From Pyricularia pennisetigena (Eukaryota > Ascomycota > Sordariomycetes > Magnaporthales > Pyriculariaceae), in assembly GCF_004337985.1 (NCBI RefSeq), contig NW_021940921.1:186001-250000 (forward strand): 64,000 nt of DNA, written 5' to 3'. Position 1 is the stretch's first letter; each line of letters begins with the position of its first letter. Below are positions 60,638-64,000 of the stretch, one piece after another. Under the pieces are notes generated by a model, which ran no database searches, was not told the DNA's origin, and saw only the letters and a list, made by a program, of their open reading frames with translations. The translations under genes were made by a program, and so were the position numbers.

Positions 60638-60720
60638 AGGTTCCGGCGAGATTCGAACTCGCGATTTGAGGAGCAGAGGCATTTCAAAACCTCACGTGCT
60701 AACCACTACACTACGGAACC
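60638..60720 (-). tRNA. tRNA-Gln(UUG) with 11-nt intron
   Basis: On the minus strand the acceptor stem pairs GGTTCCG (60720-60714) with CGGAACC (60645-60639), discriminator T. The D arm is GTGTAGTGGTTAGCAC. The anticodon stem pairs TGAGG (60694-60690) with CCTCA (60671-60667). The T arm is GCGAGTTCGAATCTCGC. Anticodon TTG is at 60687-60685. An 11-nt intron (60683-60673) follows base 37, as expected. Internal A and B boxes are intact and the sequence resembles yeast tRNA-Gln(UUG). Confidence 0.93.
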
Positions 60721-61545
60721 GTTGAGGTGTCAAGGGTAAGTCACCTAATTATAGACGCAGGTGTCCCCCAGCCTCAACGTAGGCAGTAGTTCCTTTCAAC
60801 GTCAACCTAGCGCTAGCGCCTAGCCCCCTACCCCCAACATGCTTCAATTTTTCTCTAACAATGGTTTATTTAACGAGGTGGAGCAGTGCTATTCGTTACT
60901 AGCGTAACGCCGTTGCTCCTTCGCTCCACGATCATTGCCCCGAATGTGATGCTCCATTCAAGTAAGCATTGCAGTCCTCAATCCACAACAGGAGTACCCG
61001 TCCTCTGAGTGGGCCTCAATATTAATACCGTCTCATCTTCACCAACGCTCCCACGCTTCATTAGACCCTCCATGCCGCCTCTGTTAACATGTACTGCATC
61101 GTACTTGAGCGGAGGGAGCCGCTATAGTAGACCCACGTGGTTGTCACATCAACCGCCTAAACGATAACCCGGGAATTTCATCCTTTGCAGTTCCATGTTT
61201 ATTCGTCCCAATCCATGCCTGACAGCGGCGAAAAGCCCTGTCCGGAGAGCTTTATGCTGTTCCACAAATGGAATAATTGCTACATCCATAGCTCCGGGCA
61301 TATTCGACAGGTTCGGAGGAAACCATCTTTGAGGCCGACATTTGACAAAACGCGAATTGTTTTTTCTTCGGTCAAGCATCAAGAGATAACTTGTCGTCCT
61401 GGAATCACAACTGTGTACGGCGAGCGCAATACTAATCCGGGTGTCGGGGCTCCCCACTTGAGCTACTGATTTCGTACCCGAACGTCAGGATGCAGCTCTG
61501 TGATTCAATCGTCTGGCAATGCTGTAGTCGCAAACCCGATAATTA
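60721..61545. other. intergenic region with a small inverted repeat
   Basis: No gene supported. A nested inverted repeat lies at about 60878-60929 (GTGGAGC ... GCTCCAC, inner CGTTAC/GTAACG). Confidence 0.45.
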
Positions 61546-62216
61546 TCAGGGCAAACCCTTGGGGACCGAAGGAAAGAAGGATGGGTTCTGAATTCGTTCA
61601 CGGTTTCGCTTGGCCATTTCAATCTGGCGTTTCTTATCAATGCGCTGGTTGTAAAAGCTTCTACAAAAAAACCAAAAGAACCGAGTCAGGAGTGCATTCG
61701 ACCAAGTGCGCAGATAATAAAAGAAACAGACCTTGCAAGCGCAAATACGCGTGGCTCTTCATCAGTAGCCGAGACAACTGTAGCAGCGGTTGGGGAAGCG
61801 TCTTTTGCCTTGGCTTCAGGCTTTGGCGTCTCCTCTTTCTTGCTGTCAGGCTGTGCCTTATCCTTCTCTTCTTCCTTTTGGTCCTTTTCCTTGCCCTTGT
61901 CTTTGTCCTCTTTCTGGGCTTTCTCCTTCTGCTTCTCGGCGTATTCTTTCTTGATGCGCTCCACCTCCTCGTCCAGCTCCTTTTTCTTCTTGGCCTCCGC
62001 CTCTGCCTTTAACCGCGCCTCGATGGCGGCATGATCGACGATCGGCGTAGCAAAGTTCCTGTCCTTGAGGTGAATCGCGCACACATAAAAGAAGTCCTGC
62101 TTCTCCGGGGTGATGAGCACGCTGGTGGTGGGCTTGTAGCAAATGTTGCACCCTTTGGAAGATGTGTCGGCCACCTTGCGGTGAGTATACACGTTGGGGA
62201 AAGGAGCGGACGACAT
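61546..62216 (-). CDS. VFA1: VPS4-associated protein 1 (Vfa1)
   Basis: Two exons, 62216-61732 and 61660-61546, with a 71-nt intron (donor GTCTGT, acceptor TTTGTAG, phase 2). The product has 199 residues. The conserved N-terminus contains [20 protein letters not shown] and the Cys/His set KGCNICYKP with [12 protein letters not shown], probably zinc-binding. The middle is a very long charged helix rich in K and E (about 85-150). The second exon restores the conserved C-terminus [19 protein letters not shown] ... [12 protein letters not shown], which the unspliced frame lacks. Yeast Vfa1 binds the MIT domain of Vps4 and stimulates the ATPase on endosomes. The ATG at 62216 is chosen over an upstream in-frame ATG because the family begins [14 protein letters not shown]. 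It is divergent from argininosuccinate lyase. Confidence 0.92.
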
Positions 62217-62813
62217 ATTCTGGGATAGTCGGACACCCGGAGAGGTGGTCTGACTGGAAGACCTGCTACAAGTATCGTAATCTGGGTGGTGACAATAAGG
62301 CGAGGACGCGAATACGTTATAGGAACAGGTAGATGATGTTAGCGACAGCCCAAGTAATTGATTAGGTAGCGACGATAAGCTTGGGAGGCCAGACAGAACT
62401 GCCCCGCTTTGCGACGAGCCCATAATTCATTCGCGGTCTTATGGTATGCCCCCGTAGGCATCACTTGGGACTTGATCGCGGGGTAGTTTTTCTCCAAATC
62501 CCTGGACCCTGGGCAAATATCCAAAATGCCAGCCCAGACCCCGGCAGTGTTGCAGCAATCATTGGCCAATCAAGTGTGAGTCAGCCAGGGTCAAAAAAGT
62601 TTTGGGGACTTGATGGATACGCCCGCCACGACATGACGTTTCTGATACTGGTTGGCTAATTGTTTCTCGACTTTTTTTTTTTCTGCTGTTTGTTTAAGAC
62701 TCATAACGCTTGCTGTAATTGTGACTCAACAAGAAAGGAGAGAGACAAGTACGACAGAACAGATACTCAAAGTCTTAATAGTATCTTCTTTTCATCGCAA
62801 ACACCACGACAAA
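62217..62813. promoter_or_regulatory. divergent VFA1 / argininosuccinate lyase promoter with two Gcn4/CPC1 sites
   Basis: Two perfect seven-base Gcn4/CPC1 (cross-pathway control) sites are present: TGAGTCA at 62577-62583 and its reverse complement TGACTCA at 62722-62728. They lie about 237 and 92 bases before the lyase ATG. A CCAAT sequence lies near 62566. Arginine-pathway genes are classical Gcn4/CPC1 targets, so induction on amino-acid starvation is expected. Confidence 0.75.
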
Positions 62814-64000
62814 ATGGCCGAGTTACCGTCACATGAAAAAAAGGCAAACATGCTCTGGGGTGGGCGCTTTACAGGCGGACTGGACCCGCTGATGGTGGCA
62901 TACAACGAGAGCATCTACTTTGACAAGAACCTGTACCGCCAGGACATACTCGGAAGCATCGCCTTCGCACGAGCCAACAGCAAAGCTGGTGTCATCACCC
63001 AGGCAGAGTTTGAACAGATCGAGAAGGGTCTACTCGAGGTTCAGAAGGAGTGGGAGGCCGGTACCTTCAAGATTGTGCCGGGTGCGGATGAGTGAGTTGG
63101 TGATCCCCCATCTCGGCGCCTTGACCCTCAAGTCGCTAACGGTCTGGGCCTCCTCAGGGACATTCACACTGCCAACGAACGACGACTAGGCGAGATCATC
63201 GGCAAGGATGTCGCCGGAAAGCTTCACACGGGCCGTTCGCGCAACGAACAGGTGGTGACCGACATGCGCATGTGGTTGCGCGATGAACTGCGCAAGATTG
63301 AGTCGTACCTCGTCAGCTTCCTGACCGTCACTGCCGCCCGCGCGGAGCGGGAGATCGACCTGGTCATGCCCGGATACACACACCTTCAGCGCGCCCAGCC
63401 CATCCGGTGGAGCCACTGGATGTTGTCTTACGGACTTGTCTTCGCCTCTGACCTCGAGCGCCTGAGGGAGGTGATCAAGCGGGTCAACCGCTCGCCTCTG
63501 GGCTGCGGCGCGCTTGCCGGCAACCCGTTCGGCATCGACCGTGAGATGATGGCCAAGGAGTTGGGCTTCGATGGCCTCATGTGGAACTCAATGGGCGCTG
63601 TTGCCGACCGTGACTTTGTCGCCGAGACCCTGCAGTGGGGTGCCATGTTGATGCAACACATCAGCCGGTGGGCCGAGGACTTGATCATCTACTCGACGGC
63701 CGAGTTCGGCTTCGTGCGCCTGGCAGATGCCTATTCGACCGGTAGCAGCTTGATGCCGCAGAAGAAGAACCCGGACAGCCTGGAGCTGCTGCGGGGGAAG
63801 AGCGGGCGTGCCTTTGGTCACATGGCTGGCTTCATGATGGTGCAGAAGGGCCTGCCGAGTACCTACAACAAGGATCTGCAGGAGAGCATTGAACCAATGC
63901 TGGACCACGTCCGCACCGTCTCGGACAGCATACAGATCGCCGAGGGCGTGCTTGCTACCCTGGAGGCGCGGGGTGACAAGATGCAGGCTGCATTGGACCC
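62814..64000 (+). CDS. ARG4: argininosuccinate lyase, C-terminus beyond the window edge
   Basis: Two visible exons, 62814-63091 and from 63158 to the right edge, with a 66-nt intron (donor GTGAGT, acceptor CTCCTCAG, phase 2). 373 residues are visible of the usual 460-470. The enzyme splits argininosuccinate into arginine and fumarate, the last step of arginine synthesis. Family motifs are in order: [43 protein letters not shown] (substrate binding, general catalysis), [29 protein letters not shown], and the fumarase/lyase signature [12 protein letters not shown] with the catalytic Ser. The start ATG (ACAAAATGGCC) has a good context. Two Gcn4/CPC1 sites lie upstream. The identification is certain. 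Confidence 0.97.

Noticed and set aside
1..64000. CRISPR arrays, bacterial operons, ribosome binding sites, phage or plasmid elements
   Set aside because: No direct-repeat/spacer structure or prokaryotic organisation; introns, tRNA introns and gene families show a fungal nuclear genome.

Overview
The window is nuclear DNA of a filamentous ascomycete (Pezizomycotina). It is most likely a Sordariomycete. A Magnaporthales-like genome is possible but cannot be decided from the sequence alone. The grounds are short GT-AG introns of about 50-260 nt in most genes, CAMMATG-type start contexts, and gene families typical of this group: a FWD1-type F-box/WD40 protein, a fungal Cdc24, an AA9 copper monooxygenase, a siderophore acyltransferase, a fungal rhodopsin-domain protein and a UstYa-like protein. 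Two intron-containing tRNA genes support a nuclear origin. Nothing bacterial, viral or plasmid-like was seen. Assembly gaps (N) at 26692-26693, 35413, 39579-39589 and 50129-50474 sit beside or near very long A/T homopolymers.

Layout, 1-28.3 kb: a housekeeping and signalling block. It holds an amino-acid permease cut by the left edge (-), VPS60 (+), FWD1 (-), a 5.9 kb divergent intergenic region, CDC24 (+), MRP10 (-), a 1093-residue nuclear-looking protein (+), the YVH1 phosphatase (-) and a multi-C2H2 zinc-finger regulator (-). Most neighbours are convergent or divergent pairs with no operon-like order.

Layout, 28.3-43.2 kb: almost 15 kb in which I can support no gene. It is rich in homopolymers, microsatellites and short recurring palindromes.

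Layout, 43.2-64 kb: a more accessory block. It holds a 7-TM rhodopsin-domain protein (+), an NmrA-like oxidoreductase (-), a hydroxyornithine transacylase-type siderophore enzyme (+), an assembly gap, the mitochondrial calcium uniporter MCU (-), a small 8-cysteine secreted protein with two introns (-), tRNA-Gly(UCC), a short F-box fragment (-), an AA9 LPMO (+), a UstYa-like membrane protein (-), tRNA-Gln(UUG), VFA1 (-) and argininosuccinate lyase (+, cut by the right edge). VFA1 and argininosuccinate lyase share a promoter with two consensus Gcn4/CPC1 sites.

Functional links: VPS60 and VFA1 both belong to the ESCRT-III/Vps4 system. FWD1 and CDC24 are divergent regulators of protein turnover and polarity. 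The LPMO, 8-Cys protein, rhodopsin-domain protein, siderophore enzyme and UstYa-like gene suggest an environment- or host-facing neighbourhood, but no complete biosynthetic cluster is visible. Exon boundaries were inferred by hand from splice signals, reading phase and family continuity, without transcript data.
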